DNA of 64,000 bases from DASSUW01 sp963740605 (GTDB lineage Bacteria > Actinomycetota > Thermoleophilia > Solirubrobacterales > Solirubrobacteraceae): NCBI GenBank assembly GCA_963740605.1, contig CAVUFC010000021.1, positions 124,001-188,000 of the forward strand. The letters are read 5' to 3'. The number at the start of each line of letters is the position of its first letter. Within the stretch, counting starts at the first letter, position 1. Below the pieces are notes generated by a model. The model did not search any database, had not been told where the DNA came from, and was given only the letters and a program-made list of their open reading frames with translations. Positions 11,583 through 23,354 of the stretch are shown one piece after another. The translations under genes were made by a program, and so were the position numbers.

Positions 11583-13187
11583 CGGACGCCCGGATCGCCG
11601 TTCAGGCCGCCGGCCTACTGCGCGAGTTCAACGACGCGGGCGTGCTCGCGCCCGCCGACGTGCACGTCGCCACGCGGCTGGCGGCGCTCGCCGGCGAGCA
11701 CGACGAGACGGTGATGCTGGCGGTCGCGCTCGCGGTCCGCGCGCCCCGGCTCGGGCACGTCTACGTCGACCTGACGACGATCCGCGACACCGCGACGGTC
11801 GACACCGACGAGCCCGTCGACCTCACCGCGCTTCCGTGGCCTGACCCCGAGGGCTGGTCTGCGCGTGTCGCGAACAGCCCCCTGGTGGGCGGCCCGCTCC
11901 AGCTCGAGGGCAGCGGGCTCTACCTCGATCGCTACTGGCGCGAGGAGCGGATGCTCGCCGCCGACCTGCGCGCGCTGATGGCCGCCCCCTCGTCGCCCGT
12001 CCACGCGGCCGGCCTCGAGCGGTTCGACGACGCCAAGCAGCGGCTGGCCGCGGAGACCGCCATGCGCCGCCGGTTCGCGGTGATCGCCGGCGGCCCGGGC
12101 ACGGGCAAGACGACGACGGTCGCGCGGATCGTCGCGCTGCTGCTCGAGCAGGACCCGGCGACGCTGATCGCGCTCGCCGCACCGACCGCTGTCGCCGCCG
12201 CGCGGTTGACCGACGCCATGCGCCTCGCCGGCATCGAGCACGTGGAGGCGCGCACGCTGCACCGGCTGCTCGGCTGGCGGCCGGACACGCACAGCCGCTT
12301 CCGCCACGACCGGGGGAACCGGCTGCCGTACGACGTCGTGATCGTCGACGAGACATCGATGGTCGGGCTGTGGCAGATGGCGCGGCTCGTCGAGGCCGTC
12401 CGTCCGGGTGCGCGGCTGATCCTCGTCGGCGATCCCGGCCAGCTCACCTCGATCGAGGCTGGCGCGGTGCTCGGCGACATCGCCGCGGCCGGCGGCGACG
12501 CGATCGTCACGCTCGACGAGGTCTACCGCTACGACGAGAGCATCGGTCGCGTCGCCGAGGCGATCCGCCGCGGTGACGGCGACGCGACCGTGTCGGCGCT
12601 CGCCGGCGTCACGTGGGTCGAGGACGACGCGATCGTGCGCGAGCGCGCAGTCGCCACCGGCCGCGACGTCACCGCCGCCGCCGAGGCCGGCGACGGCTCG
12701 CGCGCGATCAACGCGCTCGGCTCGTTCCGGCTGCTGTGCGCGCACCGCCGCGGTCCGTACGGCGTGAGCACCTGGACGGCCCGGATCGAGGACTGGACCG
12801 GCGCGGGCGGCGCCGAGTGGTACGCGGGCCGGCCGCTGCTCGTCACGGCCAACGACTACGGGCTGCAGCTGTTCAACGGCGACACCGGGGTGGTGATCGC
12901 GGCCGAGCCGGGCCTGATGGCGGCGTTCGAGCGCGTCGAGCTCAGCCCCACCCGCCTCGCCAACGTCGAGACCGTGTACGCGATGACTGTCCACAAGGCC
13001 CAGGGCTCGCAGTTCGCGACCGCGGCGGTCGTGCTCCCGGAGCCGACCTCCCCGATCCTCACGCGCGAGCTGCTCTACACCGCGGTCACCCGCGCGCGCA
13101 AGGAGCTGATCGTCGTCGGCAGCGAGGAGTCGATCCGCGCCGCGGTCGCCCGCCCGGTCGCCCGCGCCTCCGGCCTGCGCCGGCTGC

Positions 13188-13213
<26 letters not shown>
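11579..13213 (+). CDS. recD: Exodeoxyribonuclease V subunit alpha (RecD helicase)
   Basis: A 544-residue RecD, the 5'-3' helicase of RecBCD. It has Walker A GGPGTGKTT near residue 172, motif II VIVDETSMV, motif III LVGDPGQLTSIEAGAVL, and the C-terminal motif V/VI region TVHKAQGSQF followed by LLYTAVTRARKEL. The N-terminal approximately 100 residues match the RecD domain that docks on RecC. ATG 11579 overlaps the recB stop; an upstream open stretch in the frame lies inside recB. Length is a little below E. coli RecD (608). The last 26 bp overlap the convergent S1P-lyase-like gene. As last gene of recC-recB-recD it completes a full heterotrimer. Confidence 0.93.
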
Positions 13214-14563
<1,350 letters not shown>

Positions 14564-14567
<4 letters not shown>

Positions 14568-16096
14568 GGGCTCGCCTCCTCGCGAACGGCGGCCAGCTTG
14601 CGCCGCGTGCGGCGGCTGGCGCGGTAGGTGCCGCGGAAGGCGGCGTACAGCTCGTCGTACGTGGCGCGGTGCGCCGGGTTCGGCGTGTGCGCGTGCTCGA
14701 CCGGGGCGCGGCCGGGCAGCTCGGACGCTTCGAGCTCGCCGAGGCCGAGCAGCGCGAGCAACGCCGCCCCGCGCAGGTTGGCACTGCCCGGATCGGCCAC
14801 TCGATGGACGGTCCGGCCGAGCACGTCGGCCATGATCTGCGCCCACAGCGCCGAACGTGCGCCGCCACCCACGAACGCGATCGGATCCAGCGACCGGCGG
14901 CAGAACTTCTCGACCGCCGCCTGCATCCAGCGAGTGTTCAGCGCCACGCCCTCTAGCACGGCGCGGGCGACGTCCTCGCGCCGCGTCGCCAGCGTGAGGT
15001 TGTGCAGCCCGCCGCGCACGACGTGGTCGTCGACCGGCGTGCGCTCGCCGTTCAGCCACGGTGTGAATAGGACACCGCCCGCGCCCGGCGCTGCGGCGCC
15101 GGCCAGCTCGTCGAGCTCGGCGTAGCCGCCGGCGGGCGCGAGCAGGTCGCGCGCCAGTGTGACGCTGGCGCCCGCCGTCTCCTGCTCGCACGAGACGAGC
15201 CAGCGCCCTGGGAGCGCCGATGGCAGCGAGGCGACCGAGCGCAGCGGGTCGGTGCGCTTGTACGGCACGTGGCACGAGAGCCAGGACGAGGTCCCGACGT
15301 ACAGGTGCGCCGCATGGTCGGCGGTCGCGCCCGAGCCGACGGCGGCCGACATCGTGTCCGGCGTGCCGGCCACGACCGGCACGGCATCGCGAAGACCGAG
15401 CTCGCGGCGAGCCGTCTCGGTGATCGGCCCGAGCACGGCGTTCGCCGGCAGCAACTCCGGCAGCTGATCGCGCCGCAGCCCCGCCACGGCCAACAGGTCT
15501 TCGTCATAGCTCACGTGCGACGCGTCGCGCGTGTCGGTGACCCAGTGCAGCGTCGCGGTCACGCCGGTCGTCACGATCCGGCCGGAGAGCTTGAAGCCGA
15601 GCCAGTCGACCGGCTCCACAAACTTCGCAGCGGCGCCGTAGATCGCCGGCCGCTCGGCGCGCAGCCACAGGATGTGCCCGAGCGAGTCGCGCCCCGAGAG
15701 CGACGGCGCGCCGCCCGTGCGCCGCACCCAGCGGGCGAGCTTGCGCGGGTCGTACCCCGCGACCCGCACCCGCGCGCCGGCGAGCGCGCTTGCCGCGGCG
15801 GCGCCGCGCGCGTCCATCCAGATCACCGCCGGCGCCAGGGGCGCGCCCCCCGCGTCGACCGCCACGGTGCCGGCCCACTGGGCGGTGACGCCGATCGCGC
15901 GCACGCCGTCGAGCGACAGCCGCCGCGCCGCCCGTACGATCGCCGCCCACCAGTCCTGCGGCCGCTGCTCGGCGCCGCCACCGGGCTGCAGCAGCAGAGG
16001 CACGCGCTCGAACGCGGAGGCCTCGACGTGCCCGTCCGCACCGACCAGACCGACTTTCGGGCCGCTCGTCCCGAGGTCGATGGCGAGGACGCTCAT
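14564..16096 (-). CDS. FGGY-family carbohydrate kinase
   Basis: A 510-residue kinase of the FGGY family (xylulokinase, glycerol kinase and relatives), which transfers phosphate from ATP to a sugar or polyol. Visible: the phosphate-1 loop AIDLGTSGPKVGLV at residues 5-18, the substrate-side GVTAQWAGTVAVD, a VAGTPDTMSAAVG segment, the FGGY signature-like region with GERTPVDD, and the adenosine motif FVGGGARSALWAQIMADVLG. Xylulokinase is the closest type, but the substrate is not determined. The ATG overlaps the PspC-domain gene's stop, and the stop overlaps the S1P-lyase-like start, making a coupled three-gene unit. The natural inference is that this kinase makes the phosphorylated substrate cleaved by the lyase. 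Confidence 0.85.
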
Positions 16097-16281
16097 TCCG
16101 ACGGGATGACGATCCACAGCCCTGCGTACAGCAGGATCTGCGGGCCGGGCAGTACACACGAGATCACGAAAAGCACGCGCACGATGAGCGGCGAGACGTC
16201 GAACCGCCGCGCCAGCGCGGCGCACACGCCGCCGATGATGCGCCCGCGGCGGGGTCGGGATAGACCGGACATGCGAGACAC
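16093..16281 (-). CDS. PspC-domain small membrane protein
   Basis: A 62-residue protein made almost entirely of one PspC domain: basic N terminus, IIGGVCAALARRFDVSP, then a hydrophobic segment to the C terminus (VRVLFVISCVLPGPQILLYAGLWIVIP). PspC proteins are inner-membrane envelope-stress factors that bind PspB/PspA in proteobacteria; stand-alone short versions are common in actinobacteria with unknown partners. A second ATG three codons downstream (16272) is an alternative start. The TGA overlaps the ATG of the FGGY kinase, so it is cotranslated with an apparently unrelated sugar kinase, which may be chance operon packing. Confidence 0.8.
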   Translation of the reverse strand: MSRMSGLSRPRRGRIIGGVCAALARRFDVSPLIVRVLFVISCVLPGPQILLYAGLWIVIPSE

Positions 16282-16282
16282 G

Positions 16283-17350
16283 CTACGGGTTCACGGCGAG
16301 GAAGACGAACGCGGCGAACAGGACCAGGTGGACGCCGCCCTCCTGGACCGTGGCGCGTCCCGGCAGCACCGTCAATGCGCCGACGATCGTCGTGATCGTG
16401 AGCAGGACGATCTGCGTCGAGTCGAGCCCGAGCACGAGCGGGCCGTCGAGCCAGATCGACGCCACCGCGATCGCCGGGATCGTCAGGCCGATGCTCGCCA
16501 TCGCCGAGCCGAGCGCGAGGTTGAGGCTCGTCTGCACGCGCCCGCGGCGGGCGTTGCGCACCGCCGCCAGGGTCTCCGGGCCGAGCACGAGCAGGGCGAT
16601 GACCACGCCGACCGCCGACTTCGGCGCGCCGAGCCCGGTCACCACGTCCTCGATCGCCTTCGACTCGACCTTGGCCAGTCCCACGACGGCGACCAGCGCG
16701 ACCACCAGCAGCACGAGTGAGATGACCGCCTCGCGGTCGCTGGGCAGCGCCGCGTGCTCCTCGTCCTCGGCCACGAAGTAGTCGCGGTGGCGGACGGTCT
16801 GGACGAACACGAACAACCCGTACAGCGCCACCGACGCCACGCCGGCGAACGCGAGCTGGGAGGACGTGAACTCCGGCCCGGGAGCGCTGGTCGTGAACGT
16901 CGGCAGCACGAGGCAGAGCACGGCGAGCGTGGACACCGTCGCGAGCGCGGTCGCCGTGCCCTCGGCGTTGAACGAAGCGACGTGATCGCGCACCGCGCCG
17001 AGCATCACGGACAGCCCGAGGATGCCGTTGGTGGTGATCATCACCGCCGCGAACACCGTGTCGCGCGCGAGCGTCTCGTTGCCCTTGCTGTCGGAGACCA
17101 TCAGCGTGACGATCAGGCCGACCTCGATCACGGTCACCGCGACGGCGAGCACGAGCGACCCGAACGGCTCCCCGACCCGGTGTGCCACGACCTCGGCGAA
17201 ATGGACCGCCGACAGCACCGAGGTGGCGAGGAAGACGCCGACGATGATCAGCACGAGCGTCGGCGGCTTCGATCCCCACGTAACGGCGAGCACGATAAGT
17301 GCCGCCACTGTCGTCGCGTTCCGGAGGTTCATTTCCTGGGGGCGTAGCAT
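16283..17350 (-). CDS. chaA: Calcium/sodium:proton antiporter, ChaA-like
   Basis: A 355-residue integral membrane protein of the cation/Ca exchanger superfamily. The two alpha-repeats are visible: GEPFGSLVLAVAVTVIEVGL near residues 60-79 with the conserved acidic residue in the helix, and LNLALGSAMASIGLTIPAIAVA near 276-297. About eleven hydrophobic segments flank a short acidic cytoplasmic loop (EDEEHAALPSDRE). ChaA exports Ca2+ or Na+ in exchange for protons. The first start is ATG 17350; ATG 17332, preceded closely by AGGA, is an alternative that removes six residues. It lies one base after the PspC gene start region and is divergent from the VOC gene at 17358, leaving almost no intergenic promoter space. 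Confidence 0.85.
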   Translation of the reverse strand: MLRPQEMNLRNATTVAALIVLAVTWGSKPPTLVLIIVGVFLATSVLSAVHFAEVVAHRVGEPFGSLVLAVAVTVIEVGLIVTLMVSDSKGNETLARDTVFAAVMITTNGILGLSVMLGAVRDHVASFNAEGTATALATVSTLAVLCLVLPTFTTSAPGPEFTSSQLAFAGVASVALYGLFVFVQTVRHRDYFVAEDEEHAALPSDREAVISLVLLVVALVAVVGLAKVESKAIEDVVTGLGAPKSAVGVVIALLVLGPETLAAVRNARRGRVQTSLNLALGSAMASIGLTIPAIAVASIWLDGPLVLGLDSTQIVLLTITTIVGALTVLPGRATVQEGGVHLVLFAAFVFLAVNP

Positions 17351-17357
17351 CGCGGGT

Positions 17358-18104
17358 ATGGCTGAACGTACGAGCTATCCCCCCGGAACCTTCTCGTGGG
17401 CGGAGCTGGCGACCAGTGACGCTGACGCCGCCAAGACGTTCTACGGCGACATCTTCGGGTGGTCTTTCGAAGACAACCCGGTCGGCGACGGGCTCCTGTA
17501 CACGATGGCCTCGCGCGACGGCGGCACGGCCGCCGCGCTGTTCGCCTCCGACCAGCCGCCGCACTGGAACAGCTACGTCACGGTCGCGTCGGCCGACGAC
17601 TCGGCGGCCAGGGCGGGCGAGCTCGGCGCGGACGTGCTGCAGGAGGCGTTCGACGTCATGGACGTCGGCCGCATGGCGATCATCGTCGATCCAGAGGGCG
17701 CCGGGCTCTGCCTCTGGGAGCCGCGCACGAGCATCGGCGCGACGATCGTCAACGCGCCCGGCGCGCTGATGTGGAACGAGCTCGTGACGCCCGACCTCGA
17801 GAAGTCAACGGCGTTCTACAGCAGCCTGTTCGGCTGGGCGGCTGAGGCGATCCCGGGCGTCGACGGCTACAGCATCATCAAGAACGGCGAGCGCTCCAAC
17901 GGCGGCATGGCGCTCTCGCCGGACGGCCCCTCGGCCTGGATGCCCTGCTTCGGGCACGAGGACGTCGACACCCTGTTCGAGAAGATCCCGGCGCAGGGCG
18001 GCGCGGTCCTGCACGAGGTGATGGAGATGCCCGCCGGCCGGCTCGGCGTGTTCGCCGACCCGCAGGGCGCGGCGTTCGGCGCCTGGACCGGACAGTACGA
18101 CTAG
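17358..18104 (+). CDS. Two-domain VOC-family protein
   Basis: A 248-residue protein of two tandem glyoxalase-like domains. The first starts with FSWAELATSDADAAKTFYGDIFGW and the second with MWNELVTPDLEKSTAFYSSLFGW; both carry the repeated pattern of an N-terminal strand, an alpha-helix and an aromatic FGW turn. Similar tandem proteins occur in actinobacteria, often annotated as hydroxylases, without firm biochemistry. ATG 17358 is where the first domain begins; an open frame further upstream overlaps the antiporter on the other strand. The final 4 bp overlap the convergent PucR-type regulator. Confidence 0.85.
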   Translation: MAERTSYPPGTFSWAELATSDADAAKTFYGDIFGWSFEDNPVGDGLLYTMASRDGGTAAALFASDQPPHWNSYVTVASADDSAARAGELGADVLQEAFDVMDVGRMAIIVDPEGAGLCLWEPRTSIGATIVNAPGALMWNELVTPDLEKSTAFYSSLFGWAAEAIPGVDGYSIIKNGERSNGGMALSPDGPSAWMPCFGHEDVDTLFEKIPAQGGAVLHEVMEMPAGRLGVFADPQGAAFGAWTGQYD

Positions 18105-19231
18105 CCCGCCAGCCGCCGGCGCTCGAGCGCCCACCACAGCTCGACGAGGTGCCGGGGATCGCGCAGCGTGGTCCCCGTCGCCTCCTCGAACCGGCGCAGC
18201 CGGTGGCGCAGCGTGTTCGCGTGCACGTGCAGCGCGCGCGCCGTGTCGTCGACGCGCATTCCCTGGTCGAACCACGTCCGCAGCGTCTCCTCGAGCTCGG
18301 CGCCGAGCCGGCCGAGCCCCGCAAGCGGCTCGAGGTAACGGGCGGCGAACGCGTCGCCGAGCACCTCGTCGGAGACGATCGCCGGGCGGATCGACAGGTC
18401 GGCGAGCGCGAACGCCCCCTCCTCGCCGAACGCGACCGCGGTCTGAAGCGCACGGCTCGCCATCGCGAACGCGGCGGGGAGGGTCTCCAGCCGCGCGGGC
18501 GGTCCGACGCCGGTCACGATCCCCGGCAGCGCTTCCGGCGGGCGGGTCGCGACGCCGGCGAGGTCGCGATCGAGCGACATCACGAGCCCATCGTCGCCGC
18601 TCAGCGCGACCGCGACGCGGTGCGAGAGCTGCGTCGCTGCGCAGCCGCGGGCGCGGAACGGCGTGAACTCGCGGTCGGCGTCGAGCCCGAACGTCGCGCT
18701 CTCGCGCCGGAGCTCGGTCGCGTCGAGTGTGCCGGTGAGCAGGGCGAGCAGGAACGCGTCGCGCCGCTGCTGCTCCTCACGGGCCTGCTCGAGCTCGACC
18801 TCGCGGTGCGCGGCGGCGACGATGTCCATCACCGCGTCGGCCCACACCCACAGCGTCTCGGAGAACGCGAGCACGCTGGTGACGTCGGCGCCACGCTCGC
18901 GCGCGAGCTCGCCAAAACGCGACCACACGGCGGTGACTGAGATGCGGTACGCATGCAGGACGGCGTCGACCGTGAGGCCCTGCTCGGCGCGCTCGCGGCC
19001 GACCTCCGCCGCCTGCTCGAGCTCGGCGCCGGTCGGCGGGCGGAGATCGCGGAGCGCGGTCAGCGCGCGGCCGACGTTGCCGCGGATCGCTCTCGCAAGC
19101 GTCTCGGCGGGCAGCCGCCGGAAGTCCGGGATCTCCTCGCGGATGCGCTCGCCGATCTGCGGGACCAGCACTTCGATCTCGCCCTCGATCTCGGCGACGA
19201 GATTCCCGACGACGACGTCCGCGGCCGCCAT
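18101..19231 (-). CDS. PucR/CdaR-type transcriptional regulator
   Basis: A 376-residue regulator. The C terminus (about residues 315-370) is the PucR helix-turn-helix: GMRVDDTARALHVHANTLRHRL, then RRFEEATG and a WWALERRR end. The N-terminal two-thirds (residues 1-160) is helical and resembles the RsbR/PucR N-terminal sensory region seen in actinobacterial PucR proteins; a GGDEF-like linker is likely in the middle but its signature is not preserved. This family activates catabolic or stress genes in response to small molecules. Candidate targets are the convergent VOC gene and the membrane protein upstream at 19250. The start ATG at 19231 is the only sensible one. Confidence 0.83.
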   Translation of the reverse strand: MAAADVVVGNLVAEIEGEIEVLVPQIGERIREEIPDFRRLPAETLARAIRGNVGRALTALRDLRPPTGAELEQAAEVGRERAEQGLTVDAVLHAYRISVTAVWSRFGELARERGADVTSVLAFSETLWVWADAVMDIVAAAHREVELEQAREEQQRRDAFLLALLTGTLDATELRRESATFGLDADREFTPFRARGCAATQLSHRVAVALSGDDGLVMSLDRDLAGVATRPPEALPGIVTGVGPPARLETLPAAFAMASRALQTAVAFGEEGAFALADLSIRPAIVSDEVLGDAFAARYLEPLAGLGRLGAELEETLRTWFDQGMRVDDTARALHVHANTLRHRLRRFEEATGTTLRDPRHLVELWWALERRRLAG

Positions 19232-19249
19232 GCCGCGAATCTATCGCTG

Positions 19250-20086
19250 CTAGGCCGTTGCCGCTTGAGCCTGGCCGGTGGGCGTCACGAGCGCGGCGAC
19301 GGCGACGAGCGCGAAAGCGGCGATCTGGACGAACAGCAGGATCCCGGCGGCGAGCGCGTCGCCGAACACGAGGATGCCGCCGATCATGCAGGTGAGGTTC
19401 GCGGCCGTGGAGGTGCAGGCGATCACCGGGACGGCCTCGCCCTCCTGGAAGCCGCGGGCGGAGGCGAAGAAGGCGATGACGCCGGCGCTGACCGCGATGA
19501 ACAGCCACGGCGAGAGGAGCGCCGAGCCGGTGAGCGCCTTGATCGCCACGTCAGAGACCCCGAACATCACGCCGGCGGAGGCGCCGAGCAGCGCGCCATG
19601 ATGGTGGACCGGGGCGCCGAGGCGGGGCGAGACGATCAGCAGCGTCCCGAGCGCGAGCGTGGCCGCCTCGAACGCGAGCAGGCCGGGTACCGCGAACGCG
19701 GCGCCGGTGCCGTCGGGCGACGGGAGCGTCAGGACGAGCAAGCCGAGACCGGTCGCCGTCATGCCCACGCCAACCCATTGGCGGCTGCCGACCTTGTGGC
19801 CGAACAGACGGTCCCCCAGGACCGCGAGCATGACGACGCCGGTCGAGAGAACGGCTTGGACTGTTGAGAGCGGGGCGAGTGCCAGCGCGGCAACGTGGAG
19901 GGCAAACGCGCCGGCGCCGATTCCCAGGCCGATCGCGAACCACTTCTTCCCAAGCAGCGCCTTGGCGCTGCGAAGTGGCCGCTGCCACTCAACGCGCTGC
20001 GCCTGCGAGGCGCCGCGGTGCTTGCACAGAAAACCCAGCTGTGTAGCGGCGGCGCACGCGAGCGCCAGCGCGATTCCCACTCCCAA
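19250..20086 (-). CDS. DMT-superfamily membrane protein (EamA-like)
   Basis: A 278-residue protein with about nine hydrophobic segments arranged as two EamA-like halves: residues 1-115 and 120-265, each with a small-residue-rich helix near its end (LSTVQAVLSTGVVMLAVLGDRLFG; VIACTSTAANLTCMIGGILVFGDAL). This is the drug/metabolite transporter fold; some relatives move Mg2+ (NIPA-type), others metabolites, and the sequence does not discriminate. The N terminus starts directly with a transmembrane helix. It is 18 bp upstream of the PucR-type regulator on the same strand, so the two may share a transcript. A 108-bp gap separates it from the quinone oxidoreductase. Confidence 0.75.
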   Translation of the reverse strand: MGVGIALALACAAATQLGFLCKHRGASQAQRVEWQRPLRSAKALLGKKWFAIGLGIGAGAFALHVAALALAPLSTVQAVLSTGVVMLAVLGDRLFGHKVGSRQWVGVGMTATGLGLLVLTLPSPDGTGAAFAVPGLLAFEAATLALGTLLIVSPRLGAPVHHHGALLGASAGVMFGVSDVAIKALTGSALLSPWLFIAVSAGVIAFFASARGFQEGEAVPVIACTSTAANLTCMIGGILVFGDALAAGILLFVQIAAFALVAVAALVTPTGQAQAATA

Positions 20087-20194
20087 CAGTCCTGACTCCC
20101 CGGTCGGTGTTCCCTTCGTCGAGAAGACTCCCAGGGGTGAGCGCGCCGGTCATCGGGCCGGATGACAACGATGTCAGCGCCTCGTTGGTGATTT

Positions 20195-21094
20195 CTACAA
20201 CGGGGTGAGAATCAACTTGCCGCGGACGTGGCCGCCTTCGCTCTCGCGGTGGGCCGCCGCCGCATCCGCGAACGAGTACGCCCCCGTCACCGGCAGGCTG
20301 AACGTGCCCGCGGCCGCCAGCTTGGCCGCCTCGGCGAGCGCGTAATCGCCCGGGCCGCCCCCGCCGCTGACCCGCACGCCGTATTGCTCCGCGGTGTAGT
20401 CGGCGATCGTCACGACCTTGTCCGGGCTCCCGGTGATCTCGATCAGCGCGGGCAGGGCCCCGAAGCCGACCGCGTCGAACGCGAGATCGGCGCCGCCGAG
20501 CGCGCGGACGCGCTCGACCAGGCCGTCGCCGTAGGTCGTCGGCTCGATCCCCAACGACCGTAGGAACTCGTGGTTGCCCTCGCTTGCGGTGCCGATCACG
20601 CGCAGGCCGCGCTGGCGGGCGAGCTGCACGGCCGCGGTGCCGACGCCGCCGGCGGCGCCGTTGACGACGATGGACTCACCATCGCCGAGCAGGTCGAGCA
20701 CGCGCGCGGCGGTCTCGACCGCGACCGGATACCCGGCCGCCTCCTCGAACGACAGCTCCGCCGGCTTGGCCGCGAAGCGGTCGAGCAGCGCGTACTCGGC
20801 ATACCCGCCGGCGCTGCCCGCGGTGAAGCCGAACACCTCGTCGCCCACGGCCACTTCTTCCACCCCGTCGCCCACTTCATCCACCACGCCCGCCGCGTCA
20901 TAGCCGGGAACGTGCGGCAGATCGACCGGCAGGACCTCGGCGAGCATCCCCGAGCGCTTCTTCCAGTCGATGGCGTTGACGCTGGCAGCGCGCACGGCGA
21001 TTCGGATCTGGCCCGGACCGGCGTGCGGCTCCTCAACGTCGGCGACCCGGAGGACATCCGGGTCGCCGTACTCCGAAAATTGCACCGCCTTCAT
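20195..21094 (-). CDS. NADP-dependent quinone oxidoreductase-like protein (MDR family)
   Basis: A 299-residue medium-chain reductase without zinc-binding cysteines. It has the family start MKAVQFSEYGDPDVLRV, VPGYDAAGVVDEVGDGV near residue 67, and the nucleotide-binding VNGAAGGVGTAAVQLA near residue 144. Zinc-free members reduce quinones or enones with NADPH. The ATG at 21094 begins the family N terminus; the frame continues upstream only because it happens to be open into the broken M36 peptidase. It is the last intact gene before the disrupted zone. Confidence 0.87.
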   Translation of the reverse strand: MKAVQFSEYGDPDVLRVADVEEPHAGPGQIRIAVRAASVNAIDWKKRSGMLAEVLPVDLPHVPGYDAAGVVDEVGDGVEEVAVGDEVFGFTAGSAGGYAEYALLDRFAAKPAELSFEEAAGYPVAVETAARVLDLLGDGESIVVNGAAGGVGTAAVQLARQRGLRVIGTASEGNHEFLRSLGIEPTTYGDGLVERVRALGGADLAFDAVGFGALPALIEITGSPDKVVTIADYTAEQYGVRVSGGGGPGDYALAEAAKLAAAGTFSLPVTGAYSFADAAAAHRESEGGHVRGKLILTPL

Positions 21095-21126
21095 GGCAGG
21101 CGATGCTAACTCACCGTAAGCGCCGG

Positions 21127-23020
21127 CTAGCCGAAGACCTCGAACTCGGCGGCGTGCAGGACCGTGCCCTGGTCGGATGCCGTGTCGCAGTCGGTCGCGT
21201 TGAGCGGGTCGTTGTCGAGCTCGCCCTGGTACGCCGGGCGCGCCGGTGCACTGGTTGTCGAGCGCGGTGAAGCGGATCTGCGTCGCGGTCGTGTCGGGCA
21301 CGTCGAACGTCCGCAGCGTCAGGTCCGGCGCCAGCGGCCGGGGGACGATGCTCGGGAACGCGTCGGCCGGCGACGTGTAGAGCGCCCGCCAGCTCGTCGG
21401 CAGCGCGCAGTTCGCCGTGCGGCCGTCGCACGTCTCGACCTTGAACGAGCGCAGCGCGCTGAAGCGGCCCTCGTCGGCGTCAGGGTCGTCCGGGTCGAGC
21501 AGGGCGCTGACCGCGATCGTGCGCACCGGCTTGGCGCCGGCGAACGAGATCGTCACCGACGGCTTGGTCACGTTGACCGCGGTGCCGGTGAAGTCCCACG
21601 TCGTCGACTCGGTGTCGTCGATCAGGTCGTCGAGGTTGGTGCCCGCACCCGCCGCCGAGGCGCCCGCGCTCATCGACGCGAGGTTCGGCTTGAGCGTGAA
21701 CGTCTTCGTCACGGTCTGGCCGGCGGCCACCGTCAGCTTGAACCGCTGGAGGCCATACCCCGGCGCGCGCACGAGCACGTCGTAGGTGCCGGGCACGAAC
21801 TTCGCCGTGGTCGCCACCGGCGTCGCGCGTGCCTCGAAGTGGCCGACGTAGAACGTCGCGTCCGGCGCGTTGGTCGCGAACGTGACCGTGGCGTTGTTCG
21901 CCAGCGGCGAGTCGAAGCCCGGCGTCGGCTGGTTGTCCTCGGTCGTGTCGGTCGCGCGCCGACGCGCCCATGCCGCGCTTGGCGAACGCCGCCCACAGCT
22001 CGGCCTGGTTGGCGCCGCCGAAGCGCATCCGGTCGGCGGCCAGGTAGGCGTCACGCGCGGTCAGCATGCTCGTGTCGCCCTGCTGGAGCAGGAAGGCGTC
22101 GAACATGATCTGGATCCAGCGCCGGTTGCCCGGGCACAGCTCGGGCGGGAGCGGCGCGGCGGGAGCCGCAGAGCCGGCACGCCGTCGGCACAACGCAGCT
22201 GCAGCGCGGCGTCGCTCGACGGGAACTTCGCGTCGTACTTCTTCACCAGCGCCTGGCGCAGGTCGTAGTTGACGGCGTTCCGGATCTCGCCGTCGGCGTG
22301 CACCTCGGGACCGGTCAGGTCGAAGCCGACGTCGGAGTAGTTGAGCGGGTTGTTGTCGAGCGCGTAGTCGCGGATGCCGGTCTGGTCGTTGCCGGTCACG
22401 TACGTACCCTCGATCCAGCTCGACTGCAGCGCCGTGCGCGTGCAGGTACTCGAGCGCGACGAGGTCCGACCAGCGCTCGCCCATCGCTCCGCCCTGGACG
22501 CCGGTGAGGCCGTCGTCGGGGCCGCCGACCATGCGGTTGGAGATCGCGTGCGTGTACTCGTGGCCGAACACCGACGTGTCGAGGTCGCCGTCGACGCACG
22601 GGCCGTAGAAGCCGGCCGCGATCGGCTGGAACAGGTACTGGTTGGTGATGCCGGGGATGCCGTCGTTGAGCGTGATCTGGTTGGCGTTGTCGCGGCCGAG
22701 GTAGCTCGGCGCGCCGCCCGTCACGGCACCGGCCTGGACGTTGCCGAGCTCCGGATCGCCATCACGGGCGACGCCGAAGTTCGACTGCTGCATGTTGCGA
22801 TCAGCGATGCGGGCGTCCCGTAGCGATTCCACTGCGCGCGTCCACCGAGTGCGCTCACCGCTTGCTTCTGCGCGGCCGAGACCGTCACGTGCCCGGTGCG
22901 GGCGTCGAGGTCCTTCAGGCCGGCGTGGGCGGGCAGGATGCGGGCAGCGGCGTTCGCCGACGCGGGAACCGCGATGGCAAGGGCTGCGCCGAGGATGGCG
23001 GCGGATCGCGACAGGTGCAT
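21127..23020 (-). pseudogene. Secreted M36 fungalysin-type metallopeptidase, broken
   Basis: Pieces of one secreted metallopeptidase lie in order on the minus strand but in different frames. The N terminus (from ATG 23020) is a signal peptide (MHLSRSAAILGAALAIAVPA) followed by a propeptide start with WNRYGTPASLI. The catalytic core has the HEYTH zinc motif at about 22543-22563, followed by GGAMGERWSDLVALEYL as in M36 enzymes. The C terminus carries beta-sandwich, substrate-binding-like modules ending at the TAG at 21127. Frames change near 22810, 22435, 22180, 21965 and 21240. At about 22810 the propeptide start joins directly to a mid-catalytic-domain NMQQSNFG block, so roughly 300 residues normally in between are absent. 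It is either a decayed gene or a bad assembly. Confidence 0.8.
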
Positions 23021-23354
23021 ATCCGCACGAACGCACCTCGCGGCCGGAACTTGCGGCCGAGAAGCAGTGAAGGCGCCGCCGGGGAGCGGGGCCTTCGAAG
23101 ATCAAGCGGAGATCGACAGGGTGAGCGCGGTCACCGAGCCTGCGCGGAACCGAGCGCGGGCCTGGGGAGCGAGGGAAGGTCCCGGACGACCAGAGTGTTG
23201 AACGCGGATGAGATGGAGGAGGTTGTGCGGTGCGTCCGACAGGGAACTCTGTCACCGGGCGGCCGGGGTTTGCGGAGGCTGGCTGGCGGCTGCGGGTACG
23301 TCCTGCGCTCTGCCGCCGGGGGCCAGCCGCACCACTACGCCGCCCGCGAAAGGC
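23021..23354. other. Intergenic region, no gene recognised
   Basis: About 330 bp between the start of the broken M36 peptidase and the 3' end of the broken flavoprotein. Short open frames exist on both strands but none has a recognisable domain or start. It presumably carries the peptidase promoter; no convincing hexamers, tRNA or repeat were seen. Confidence 0.4.
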
